The notes beneath the pieces were generated by a model. That model was not told the origin of the DNA. It did not search any database and saw only the letters and a program-made list of their open reading frames with translations. DNA of 14,722 nt from UBA10183 sp041653835. GTDB lineage: Bacteria; Omnitrophota; Gorgyraeia; Gorgyraeales; Gorgyraeaceae. A program made the translations under genes and the position numbers. This document shows, piece after piece, positions 7,457 through 14,348 of the stretch (positions are counted from its first letter, which is position 1; every line of letters starts with the position of its first letter). The stretch spans positions 1 through 14,722 of the forward strand of contig JBAZEP010000039.1 of assembly GCA_041653835.1 (NCBI GenBank). The letters run 5' to 3'.

Positions 7457-10400
7457 CTATTTCTTGGATTTCTGTTCGCGTTTTTCTTTCTTGGCTTTTT
7501 TGCGCTTCTCTTTCAACTCCTGGGGCGACAATGTATTCACCTCAGGGCCTTTCCCGTCTTTATACTCTGTTTTTATGTCGAGCCCCAGGCTCTGCAGTTC
7601 TTTTACCAGGACGTTGAATGATTCGGGCGTCCCCGGATGCATGGCATTCTCGCCTTTTACTATCGACTCGTACGCCATGGTCCTGCCTGTCACGTCATCG
7701 CTTTTTACGGTAAGGAGTTCCTGCAAAGTATAAGCCGCGCCGTACGCCTCCAGCGCCCACACTTCCATTTCCCCGAACCTCTGCCCTCCGAACTGCGCCT
7801 TTCCTCCCAGCGGCTGCTGGGTAACCAGCGAATAAGGGCCGATCGAACGGGCGTGCATCTTGTCGTCTACGAGATGCGCCAGCTTCATCATATATATATA
7901 TCCGATTGTTACCTTCTGGTCAAAAGGTTCTCCTGTCAAGCCGTCGAACAACCTTATCTTTCCATGCTGGGGAAGCTTAGCCTCTTTAAGGCTTTCCTTG
8001 ATCTCTTCTTCTTTCGCGCCGTCGAATATAGGTGTGTCGACTTTATATCCCATTACCTTGGCTGCCCAGCCTAAGTGGGTTTCCAGTATCTGCCCGACGT
8101 TCATCCTTGAAGGGACTCCGAGAGGATTCAGCACTATTTCCACTGAAGTCCCGTCTTCGGCATAAGGCATGTCTTCCTCGGGAAGGATCTTGGCTATAAC
8201 GCCTTTGTTCCCGTGCCTGCCTGCCATCTTGTCGCCTACGGAAAGTTTTTTCTTGCTGGCGATATACACAACCACCCTCTTTAAAACCCCGGCGGGAAGC
8301 TCATCCCCTCTTTTCAGCTTGTCTATCTCGTGTTCTTCCTCGTAAAGGATCTCTTCCAGCTGGTCGTTATAGACCATCAGCGTGCGCCTTGCCTCGGATT
8401 CGAGCATTGGATCGGATTCTATCCTCAAGCTGGACGCGTCGCATTTTTCAAACTTGGAAATATCTTTTTTCCTTATAGGTCTGCCCTCCGCTATCAGCGT
8501 AGTGCCTGATTCGTCGGATGCCAGGGGAGCGGAAAGTTTTACGCCGGAAAGCATCTTAAAAAGCCTTTCCTCTCTTTCTGTCTTTACATTATCTATCCTT
8601 TTTTCATATTCTTCCCTGATCCTGGCTATCTCCTTATTTTCCGCCTGTATCTCTTCTTTTGTTTTCGATTTCGGCCCTTTTCTCGAGAATACCTTGGTGT
8701 CTACCACAATGCCTTCCACGCCCGAAGGCACGGTAAGAGAGGCATCCCTGACATCTCCGGCTTTTTCTCCGAAGATGGCCCTTAATAATTTTTCTTCAGG
8801 AGAAAGCTCTGTCTCGCTCTTGGGCGCTACCTTGCCCACCAGGATATCGCCGGGCCCTATCTCCGCGCCTACCCTTATAATACCTTCCTCGCTTAAATTT
8901 TTAAGCGCTTCTTCGCTGACATTGGGAATATCACGGGTGATTTCTTCGTTCCCCAGCCTTGTCTCCCTTGCCTCTATCTCGAACTCTTCTATGTGTATGG
9001 ACGTATAAACGTCGCCTTTCAAAAGCCTCTCGCTTACAAGTATGGCGTCTTCAAAATTATACCCGCGCCACGGCATAAAAGCCACCAGGACATTCCTGCC
9101 CAGCGCCAGTTCCCCTTTTTCAGTAGCTGGGCCGTCCGCTATCACATCCCCGACCTTTACTTTATCGCCGAGATTCACGATAGGCCTTTGATTTACGCAC
9201 GTATTGGCGTTACTCCTCGAAAATTTCCTTAGTTTATATACTATACTGTTATTCACTGTTATTTCGTCGGCTTGCACGGCAGTGATCTTTCCGTCTGATT
9301 TCGCCGCTACCACCGCACCTGAATCCATCGCGACCTTCTTTTCCAGGCCGGTCCCTACAAGAGGGCTTTCCGCGAACAATAAAGGCACTGCCTGGCGCTG
9401 CATATTCGAGCCCATGAGCGCGCGGTTCGCGTCATCATGTTCCAGGAAAGGGATAAGCCCCGCGGCTATACTTACAAGCTGCTTGGGAGAGACGTCCATG
9501 TAATCTATCTTGGCGGGCTGTATCAGCGGGAAATCTCCCTTGACCCTGCAGGAAACCCTGTCGTCCGTAAACTTCCCGTCTTTATCGACTTTCGCGTTTG
9601 CCTGCGCGACTATGTATTTATCCTCGACATCGGCTGTCAGGTATTCTATCTTATTGGTAACCCTTCCGTTCTCGACCTTCCTGTAAGGCGTCTCGATAAA
9701 ACCTAATTTATTGATCCTCGCGTAAGTGCTGAGCGACGATATAAGGCCTATGTTCGGGCCTTCAGGCGTCTCGATAGGGCATATCCTTCCGTAATGCGAA
9801 TGATGCACGTCTCTTACCTCGAATCCCGCCCTTTCCCTGGATAACCCTCCCGGCCCCAGCGCGCTCAAACGCCTCTTATGCGTCATCTCTGCCAGGGGAT
9901 TTGTCTGGTCCATGAACTGGGAAAGCTGGGACCTGCCGAAGAAATCTTTTATTACGCTCGATACGACCTTGGAATTTATCAGGTGATACGGCATCATGGT
10001 GTCGATGTCGTATATAGCCATCCTGTCTTTGCAGAAACGTTCCATCCTTGCCAGGCCGATCCTGAACTGTTCCGCCAGGAGTTCCCCGACGGTCCTTATC
10101 CTGCGGTTGCCGAGGTGGTCGATGTCATCCACCGCGCCTTCTCCGCTTTTCAGGTCAAGCAGGTACCTGACTACACTCACTATCGTTTCCTTGTCCAATA
10201 CCTTTTTTTCCAAAGAAACGTTCATGTCTAATTTTCTGTTCAATATATAACGGCCGACCCTGTCCAGGTCGTACCTGCGTTTGTCGAAAAATAATTTATC
10301 CAGGAAATTCTTGGCGCTCTCGAATGTCAGGGGGTCGCCCGGCCTTAATTTTTTATAAATATCGAGGAGGGCGTCTTCCCTTGTTTTGGTGTGGTCTCTT

Positions 10401-11245
10401 TCGAGGGTATTGGCGATTTCCTGTACCGTATCCCTGAATACTTCCAGGTAACGCACCCCGCTATCCCAGAGTTTCTCTATATTATCGCTGTCCAGCTTGG
10501 CGTTGCCCGCCAGGAGTATCTCGCCTGTCTCGGGATGTTTCACATCTCTTACCACAACCCTGCCGCTATATTTCATAAGGGACGCTTTTCTGAGCGGCCT
10601 AACCCTCTCGACCCCCGTAAAAAGCTTCATTATCTCTTCATTCGTCTCGTAACCGAGCGCGCGGAGCAGGATAGTAGCCAGGACTTTTTTACGCCTGTCT
10701 ATATAAGCGTACAGCACATCATTGGCGTCGAATTCGAATTCCAGCCATGATCCCCTCGAAGGGATGATCCTGCCTGAATACAGCCTCTTGCCGGACGCAT
10801 GCATGCTCTCTTCAAAAGATACGCCGGGAGAACGGTGCAGCTGGCTGACCACGACCCTCTCGTCCCCGTTTATTATAAAAGTCCCTGTCTCTGTCATCAA
10901 AGGCAGGTCGCCCAAATAGACCTCCTGCTCTTTGGTGTCTTTTTTAGACCTGAGCCTTATTTTGATCTTCAGGGGCGCCGCGAAACTGACCGCCCTCTTC
11001 TGGCACTCAAGCTTATCGTATTTCGGTTTGCCCATAGAATAAGACACATATTCCAGCTTATAATTGCCGTCATTACTTTCTATGGGAAATATCTCCTCGA
11101 ACACGCCCTGGAGGCCTTCGGGTTTTCTCTTTGTCTTGGGGACATCCGCCTGCACAAAACTCTTAAAAGACTCTGTCTGCAGTTCCAGCAGATATGGGAT
11201 GTCAACTATCTCTTTCAGCCTTGCGAAATTTTTACGGTTTGGCAT
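7457..11245 (-). CDS. rpoB: DNA-directed RNA polymerase subunit beta
   Basis: beta forms, with beta', the active-site cleft and the rifampicin pocket. The start chosen is MPNRKNFARLKEIVDIPYLL (1262 residues), which matches the family N-terminus and has GAGGT just upstream. An in-frame ATG 39 bases earlier (11284) falls inside a perfect palindrome and would add 13 residues unlike the family. The rifampicin region SQLSQFMDQTNPLAEMTHKR lies at about 439-458, with D446, H456 and S461 (E. coli 516, 526, 531) all of the sensitive type. GDKMAGRHGNKG is at 1004-1015. About 120 residues (roughly 855-975), rich in charged helix, form a betai9-type insertion. The C-terminal tail is strongly basic (KEKRKKAKKEKREQKSKK). 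Confidence 0.97.
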   Translation of the reverse strand: MPNRKNFARLKEIVDIPYLLELQTESFKSFVQADVPKTKRKPEGLQGVFEEIFPIESNDGNYKLEYVSYSMGKPKYDKLECQKRAVSFAAPLKIKIRLRSKKDTKEQEVYLGDLPLMTETGTFIINGDERVVVSQLHRSPGVSFEESMHASGKRLYSGRIIPSRGSWLEFEFDANDVLYAYIDRRKKVLATILLRALGYETNEEIMKLFTGVERVRPLRKASLMKYSGRVVVRDVKHPETGEILLAGNAKLDSDNIEKLWDSGVRYLEVFRDTVQEIANTLERDHTKTREDALLDIYKKLRPGDPLTFESAKNFLDKLFFDKRRYDLDRVGRYILNRKLDMNVSLEKKVLDKETIVSVVRYLLDLKSGEGAVDDIDHLGNRRIRTVGELLAEQFRIGLARMERFCKDRMAIYDIDTMMPYHLINSKVVSSVIKDFFGRSQLSQFMDQTNPLAEMTHKRRLSALGPGGLSRERAGFEVRDVHHSHYGRICPIETPEGPNIGLISSLSTYARINKLGFIETPYRKVENGRVTNKIEYLTADVEDKYIVAQANAKVDKDGKFTDDRVSCRVKGDFPLIQPAKIDYMDVSPKQLVSIAAGLIPFLEHDDANRALMGSNMQRQAVPLLFAESPLVGTGLEKKVAMDSGAVVAAKSDGKITAVQADEITVNNSIVYKLRKFSRSNANTCVNQRPIVNLGDKVKVGDVIADGPATEKGELALGRNVLVAFMPWRGYNFEDAILVSERLLKGDVYTSIHIEEFEIEARETRLGNEEITRDIPNVSEEALKNLSEEGIIRVGAEIGPGDILVGKVAPKSETELSPEEKLLRAIFGEKAGDVRDASLTVPSGVEGIVVDTKVFSRKGPKSKTKEEIQAENKEIARIREEYEKRIDNVKTEREERLFKMLSGVKLSAPLASDESGTTLIAEGRPIRKKDISKFEKCDASSLRIESDPMLESEARRTLMVYNDQLEEILYEEEHEIDKLKRGDELPAGVLKRVVVYIASKKKLSVGDKMAGRHGNKGVIAKILPEEDMPYAEDGTSVEIVLNPLGVPSRMNVGQILETHLGWAAKVMGYKVDTPIFDGAKEEEIKESLKEAKLPQHGKIRLFDGLTGEPFDQKVTIGYIYMMKLAHLVDDKMHARSIGPYSLVTQQPLGGKAQFGGQRFGEMEVWALEAYGAAYTLQELLTVKSDDVTGRTMAYESIVKGENAMHPGTPESFNVLVKELQSLGLDIKTEYKDGKGPEVNTLSPQELKEKRKKAKKEKREQKSKK

Positions 11246-11248
11246 TTG

Positions 11249-11253
11249 ACCTC
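11249..11253 (-). promoter_or_regulatory. Shine-Dalgarno deciding the rpoB start
   Basis: GAGGT on the minus strand lies three bases before the ATG at 11245, in agreement with the N-terminus expected from the beta family and against the upstream ATG at 11284. Confidence 0.65.
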
Positions 11254-11267
11254 GGGTTACCACATAA

Positions 11268-11299
11268 TTGTAGGGGGCAGGCATGCCTGCCCCCTACAA
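11268..11299. repeat. Perfect 32-bp palindrome in the rplL-rpoB gap
   Basis: The two 16-base halves (TTGTAGGGGGCAGGCA and its exact reverse complement) meet with no spacer, centred on GCATGC between 11283 and 11284. It lies in the 71-base rplL-rpoB gap, 22 bases before the rpoB ATG. In RNA it would make a very stable hairpin with a minimal loop. Downstream in the sense direction is TTATGTGG rather than a T-run, so it does not look like a complete rho-independent terminator. In E. coli this gap holds a partial attenuator and an RNase III site, so a role in setting the ribosomal protein to polymerase ratio is possible but unproven. It could equally be an interspersed palindromic repeat. Confidence 0.9.
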
Positions 11300-11316
11300 A
11301 ATTTGATTTTTGATAT

Positions 11317-11706
11317 TTATTTTAATTCTACTTTTCCGCCCTGGGCTTCGAGTTTCTTCTTTATATCTTCGGCTTCTTCTTTGGAAACGCCTTCTTTGAC
11401 GGTCTTGGGCGCGCCTTCGACCAGGTCCTTAGCTTCTTTCAGGCCCAGATTGGTGATCGTCCTTATTTCCTTGATCACCTGGATCTTGTTAGCCCCGGCT
11501 GAAGCAAGGATTACCGTAAAGGTCGTTTTTTCTTCCGCCGGCGCCGCTCCTGCCGCCGCTGCCGCGCCCGGCATAGCGACCGCTACGGGTGCCTGCGCGG
11601 TCACGCCGAATTTTTCTTCTATGGCTTTCACCAGGTTGGACAGCTCTAACACGCTCATCTGTTCGATGGTGCCGAGCATATCTTCGATCTTTTTGTTGTC
11701 TGACAT
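11317..11706 (-). CDS. rplL: 50S ribosomal protein L7/L12
   Basis: L7/L12 forms the flexible stalk dimers, anchored on L10, that recruit and activate translational GTPases such as the EF-G and EF-Tu encoded nearby. The 129 residues show the standard plan: an N-terminal dimerisation helix pair (1-35), an Ala/Pro-rich hinge (about 37-58, PGAAAAAGAAPAEEK), and the C-terminal factor-binding domain (60-129) with the conserved LKEAKDLVEGAPKTVKEGVS segment. The start is fixed by AGGAGG about seven bases upstream. The gap to rplJ is 13 bases. L12 is needed in several copies per ribosome, in line with this being one of the clearer Shine-Dalgarno sequences of the block. Confidence 0.98.
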   Translation of the reverse strand: MSDNKKIEDMLGTIEQMSVLELSNLVKAIEEKFGVTAQAPVAVAMPGAAAAAGAAPAEEKTTFTVILASAGANKIQVIKEIRTITNLGLKEAKDLVEGAPKTVKEGVSKEEAEDIKKKLEAQGGKVELK

Positions 11707-11719
11707 CTAAAACCTCCTT

Positions 11720-12250
11720 TTATTGTTTTTCTTTTTTATCTTTTACCGCGTTCAACGCGTATGCCAATTTCGCCACGATCCCGTTCAGGGAACCTGCCAA
11801 TCCCTGGATAGGCGCGTTCAAAACATTCGCGAGCTTTGCCAGGAGCACTTCTCTTGAAGGAAGCGCCGCTATCGCGATTATATCCTGGTTCGAGAGCAGT
11901 TCGCCGTTCGAGAATCCGCCGCATATCTTAAGAGGCTCGTGGTCCTTTGAAAACTTCACAAGCGTCTTGGAGACCATACTGGGGTCGTTTTTATGCACCG
12001 CTATCGCTATCTCGCCTTCTATAAACTCCGCTATCCTGGCGCTGGTGCCGTCCTTCAGCGCCTTTTTCGCCATAGAATCTTTTACGACAAGGAACTCTCC
12101 CGCTACCCTTTTCAATTCCTTGCGGAGTTCGTTGATATCCTGGGCGCTCAAACCTTTATAGCGCGTCACGATAAGCGTATCCGCGGCCGTAAGCCTTGAC
12201 GTTATTTCCTTTACCATTAATTTTTTAGTTTCCAACGCCACTTTAGCCAT
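11720..12250 (-). CDS. rplJ: 50S ribosomal protein L10
   Basis: L10 anchors the L7/L12 dimers to 23S rRNA. The 176-residue product has the usual N-terminal pattern (MAKVALETKKLMVKEITSRL, TLIVTRYKGLSAQDINELRK) and a Lys-rich C-terminal end, KDKKEKQ. Length is normal. The start follows the rplA stop by ten bases, with AAGG upstream. In E. coli an L10 leader of well over 100 bases precedes rplJ and binds the L10-L12 complex for feedback repression. Here there is no room for it outside coding sequence, so that control is absent, relocated or embedded in rplA. Confidence 0.97.
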   Translation of the reverse strand: MAKVALETKKLMVKEITSRLTAADTLIVTRYKGLSAQDINELRKELKRVAGEFLVVKDSMAKKALKDGTSARIAEFIEGEIAIAVHKNDPSMVSKTLVKFSKDHEPLKICGGFSNGELLSNQDIIAIAALPSREVLLAKLANVLNAPIQGLAGSLNGIVAKLAYALNAVKDKKEKQ

Positions 12251-12260
12251 AAATTTAACC

Positions 12261-12959
12261 TTATGTTGTGCCTAATTTCGAGAGGTCCAGCTTCAAGCCC
12301 GGGCCCATCGTCGTAGAAACAGCTATGTTCTTCACGAACCTGCCTTTGACGGTCTGCGGCCTGGATTTATTTATAGCGCTCAGTACCGTGTGCATATTTT
12401 CGCAGATAGCCTTTTCCTCGAAAGAAACCTTACCTATACCTATATTTATATTGCCCTGTTTATCCAATTTGAACTCTATCTTGCCTGCCTTTGCCTCTTT
12501 TACCGCCCTGCCCAGGTCATTTGTCACAGTGCCTGTTTTAGGGTTAGGCATGAGGCCTCTTGGCCCGAGTACTTTACCGAGTTTGCCGGCCTCCCTCATC
12601 ATGTCGGGAGCGCTTATAACCACGTCGAAATCTATCCATCCCGAAGCTATTTTAGCGATAAGGTCGTCTCCCCCCACATATTCCGCGCCCGCCTCTTTGG
12701 CGGCGTTTCCGGCCTCGCCCTTGCATAAAACAAGCACTTTTACTTTTTTGCCTGTGCCGTTGGGAAGCATCAGAGTGCCTCTTACCATCTGGTCGGATTG
12801 TTTCGGATCGGTGCCGAGCTTGAACGACATTTCCACTGTCTCGTCAAACTTTGGATGCGGTATCTTTTTCAGGATGGAGACAGCTTCTTCCACGGAATAA
12901 ACCTTCTCCGTGTCCGCGAGCTTCTGTATCTCTTTTCTTTTCTTTGTAAGTTTAGCCAT
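12261..12959 (-). CDS. rplA: 50S ribosomal protein L1
   Basis: L1 builds the mobile L1 stalk of the 50S subunit, which handles the exiting E-site tRNA. The 232-residue protein has normal family length and shows the conserved GPRGLMPNPKTGTVT segment of the L1 domain and a C-terminal STTMGPGLKLD motif. The start lies one base after the rplK stop, with GGTGG inside the end of rplK, so translation is probably coupled. In E. coli L1 represses the L11-L1 unit by binding the mRNA ahead of rplK. Here rplK is one base from nusG, so no such leader exists in non-coding sequence. Confidence 0.97.
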   Translation of the reverse strand: MAKLTKKRKEIQKLADTEKVYSVEEAVSILKKIPHPKFDETVEMSFKLGTDPKQSDQMVRGTLMLPNGTGKKVKVLVLCKGEAGNAAKEAGAEYVGGDDLIAKIASGWIDFDVVISAPDMMREAGKLGKVLGPRGLMPNPKTGTVTNDLGRAVKEAKAGKIEFKLDKQGNINIGIGKVSFEEKAICENMHTVLSAINKSRPQTVKGRFVKNIAVSTTMGPGLKLDLSKLGTT

Positions 12960-12960
12960 T

Positions 12961-13389
12961 TTATTTTTCCACCACGTCTATGCCCATGCTGCGCGCGGTC
13001 CCTTCCACTATCTTCATTGCCGCTTCGACATCTATCGTATTCAGGTCTTTCATCTTCGCCTGGGCTATTTCTTTTACCTGCGCCTTTGTGACCTTCCCCA
13101 TTTTTTCTTTATTCGGCTGGCCTGACGCCTTTGCTATCCCGCCCGCGCGTTTCAAAAGCACCGAACATGGCGGGCTTTTTATTATAAAGGAAAACGATTT
13201 GTCCTCGTATACGCTCAATACGACGGGCAATACCAGGCCGGGCCTGTCTTTTGTCTTTTCATTGAAGGATTTACAGAATTCCATTATGTTCACGCCGTGC
13301 TGGCCTAACGCGGGCCCGACCGGCGGCGCCGGATTTGCCTGCCCGCCCGTAACATACAGCTTTATCATTGATTTTATTTTTTTTGCCAT
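12961..13389 (-). CDS. rplK: 50S ribosomal protein L11
   Basis: L11 forms part of the GTPase-associated centre with L10-L12 and is needed for RelA activation in organisms that have it. The start chosen is MAKKIKSMIKLYVTGG, giving 142 residues, the standard length. An in-frame ATG 36 bases upstream lies inside nusG and would add 12 atypical residues. Motifs seen are ANPAPPVGPALGQHGVNIME near the N-terminus (the Pro-rich region bound by thiopeptide antibiotics) and GTARSMGIDV near the C-terminus. The gap to nusG is one base; purine-rich sequence inside the end of nusG provides a GGAG about 11 bases upstream. Confidence 0.97.
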   Translation of the reverse strand: MAKKIKSMIKLYVTGGQANPAPPVGPALGQHGVNIMEFCKSFNEKTKDRPGLVLPVVLSVYEDKSFSFIIKSPPCSVLLKRAGGIAKASGQPNKEKMGKVTKAQVKEIAQAKMKDLNTIDVEAAMKIVEGTARSMGIDVVEK

Positions 13390-13390
13390 C

Positions 13391-13921
13391 TTATAGCCGC
13401 TCCGCTTGCCAGTATTCCAACTCAACCGGCGTAGCTCTGCCGAATATGGAAACCATCACCTTTATCCTGCCTTTATTCGGGTTTACTTCCTCTACCGTAC
13501 CGTTGAAATTTATAAAAGGCCCTTCTATTATTTTTATGTTATCGCCCTTCTCGAAAACTACTTTCGGTGTAGGCTTTTCTTTTCTCTCTTCGGTCTGCTT
13601 GATTATATGGTTGACTTCACTTTCCTGCAGAGGTACGGGCTTGGACTTCGATCCTATAAAACCGGTGACGCCCGGTATGTTTCTCATGATATACCAGATG
13701 TCGTCGCTAAGATCCATCTCCACTATCACATAACCAGGGAAGAATTTTCTTAAGGATATCTTCTTTTTTCCGTCTTTTACTTCCGAGACCTGCTCCGTAG
13801 GTATGAGGACCTGAAAAACGTTGTCTTTTAACGCGCCTTCCTGTATCTTGGCTTCTATGCTGGCCTTTACCCTGTCTTCCTGCCCCGTCAAAGTATGTAT
13901 TACGTACCAATTATGACTCAT
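13391..13921 (-). CDS. nusG: Transcription termination/antitermination factor NusG
   Basis: NusG binds the beta' clamp of RNA polymerase, suppresses or enhances pausing, and links transcription to Rho or to the ribosome through S10. The 176-residue protein has the N-terminal NGN domain (WYVIHTLTGQEDRVKASIE at 5-23, FFPGYVIVEM at 60-69, GVTGFIGSK at 84-92). A C-terminal KOW domain starts at about 123 (VFEKGDNIKIIEGPF then FNGTVEEVNPNKGRIKV). There is no extra inserted domain. It follows secE by 15 bases and has only a weak, distant Shine-Dalgarno (GAGG), so translation may depend on coupling to secE. Confidence 0.97.
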   Translation of the reverse strand: MSHNWYVIHTLTGQEDRVKASIEAKIQEGALKDNVFQVLIPTEQVSEVKDGKKKISLRKFFPGYVIVEMDLSDDIWYIMRNIPGVTGFIGSKSKPVPLQESEVNHIIKQTEERKEKPTPKVVFEKGDNIKIIEGPFINFNGTVEEVNPNKGRIKVMVSIFGRATPVELEYWQAERL

Positions 13922-13936
13922 ATAAAGAACGGCCTC

Positions 13937-14128
13937 TTACCTCAAAATAAGATCGATACACTTTGATAACACCACATCCACCATGCCTATAAACATGGCT
14001 AATAAAAGCGTCGATATTATAACAACTGTTGTGGAACCTATAAGTTCGTCTTTCGTGGACCATGACACCTTCTGCATTTCTACTTTTACTTCTGTTACAA
14101 AATTTGTAAATTTATCAAAAATTTTCAT
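13937..14128 (-). CDS. secE: Preprotein translocase subunit SecE (short, single-span form)
   Basis: SecE clamps and stabilises SecY in the inner-membrane Sec channel. The 63-residue protein is the common short form: a cytoplasmic amphipathic segment (FTNFVTEVKVEMQKVSWST, 7-25) followed by one transmembrane helix at about 32-55 (TTVVIISTLLLAMFIGMVDV). The VSW segment and its place directly before nusG support the assignment. An in-frame TAG lies 12 bases before the ATG, so no longer start is possible. No good Shine-Dalgarno is visible; the nearest purine stretch, AGGGA, is about 17-20 bases away, inside a hairpin of the adjacent repeat. Confidence 0.95.
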   Translation of the reverse strand: MKIFDKFTNFVTEVKVEMQKVSWSTKDELIGSTTVVIISTLLLAMFIGMVDVVLSKCIDLILR

Positions 14129-14145
14129 GTTTTTATGCTATCTGG

Positions 14146-14212
14146 TCCCTCGCAACATCATTTTTGCTTGCGGGTTGCTCGGGATCAAAATTTTGCCTCT
14201 GGCAAAATTTTG
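14146..14212 (-). repeat. Double-hairpin interspersed repeat, copy B (upstream of secE)
   Basis: Second copy of the element at 2736-2796, inverted relative to it. A perfect 12-bp AT-rich stem (14186-14197 with 14201-14212, three-base loop) adjoins a second dyad. There TCCC (14146-14149) pairs with GGGA (14181-14184) and GCAAC (14152-14156) pairs with GTTGC (14174-14178), with the same two-base internal mismatch. The inner stem differs from copy A at two positions, and both changes keep the pairing (G-C to A-T). The loop sequence is not conserved. On the minus strand the element reads TTTGATCCCGAGC and GCGAGGGA, shared with copy A. Confidence 0.75.
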
Positions 14213-14231
14213 GCAGGCCAGGAGGGATTCG
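14211..14231 (-). repeat. Duplicate of the tRNA-Trp 3' end
   Basis: These 21 bases are identical to 14349-14369, the last part of tRNA-Trp including the encoded CCA. The minus strand reads GAATCCCTCCTGGCCTGCCA preceded by C. The copy lies 138 bases downstream of the real tRNA end and lacks the rest of the tRNA. This pattern is typical of attachment-site duplications left by elements that insert into tRNA 3' ends, but it could also come from local duplication. Confidence 0.85.
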
Positions 14232-14320
14232 GCGCCCTACGCTTCGCTCCGGGTCGGCCACTCGCCTCGCCAAACGCATGCTCTTATTCATCGCATGCGG
14301 CGGGCTCACTTCGAATCCCT
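14223..14320 (-). repeat. Structured insert with T-arm-derived inverted ends
   Basis: A 98-base non-coding segment bounded by inverted 9-base ends AGGGATTCG (14223-14231) and CGAATCCCT (14312-14320), both matching the T-arm region of tRNA-Trp. Inside are a 7-bp hairpin (14275-14281 with 14293-14299, 11-base loop) and GC-rich sequence with a further short hairpin around CGCTTCG (14240-14246). No open frame with a recognisable product runs through it and no transposase is present. It may be a non-autonomous palindromic repeat of a wider family that uses tRNA genes as targets; that is inference. Confidence 0.55.
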
Positions 14321-14348
14321 AACAGCCTAGCAATTTTTTTAGCTAACA

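Noticed and set aside
11246..11284. A 13-residue N-terminal extension of RpoB from the ATG at 11284
   Set aside because: That ATG is the centre of a perfect palindrome, the added residues do not resemble the family, and the ATG at 11245 has its own GAGGT.
11297..11307. A third copy of the double-hairpin repeat next to the rplL-rpoB palindrome
   Set aside because: The minus strand shows ATCAAATTTTG, like part of the repeat, but neither the AT-rich stem partner nor the GATCCCGAGC core is present. An AT-rich coincidence is enough.
10799..11710. Long plus-strand open frame (303 codons) opposite the rpoB 5' end and rplL
   Set aside because: It lies antisense to two certain genes, runs through the palindrome and has no recognisable domain. 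Codon bias of the true genes leaves the antisense frame open.
13390..13425. A 12-residue N-terminal extension of L11
   Set aside because: It would overlap nusG, and the shorter protein beginning MAKKIK has exactly the usual 142 residues.
14186..14212. Rho-independent terminator between tRNA-Trp and secE
   Set aside because: The stem is perfect but AT-rich and is not followed by a T-run in the sense direction. Termination here would silence the essential genes that follow.
14211..14348. A second, degenerate tRNA gene
   Set aside because: Only the 3' 21 bases match a tRNA. No D-arm, anticodon arm or 5' acceptor strand pairs with it.
14321..14348. Plus-strand terminator or minus-strand promoter around the T7/A7 run
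   Set aside because: Only a weak 4-bp stem precedes the T-run on the plus strand. On the minus strand TTGCTA has no matching -10 element at suitable spacing.
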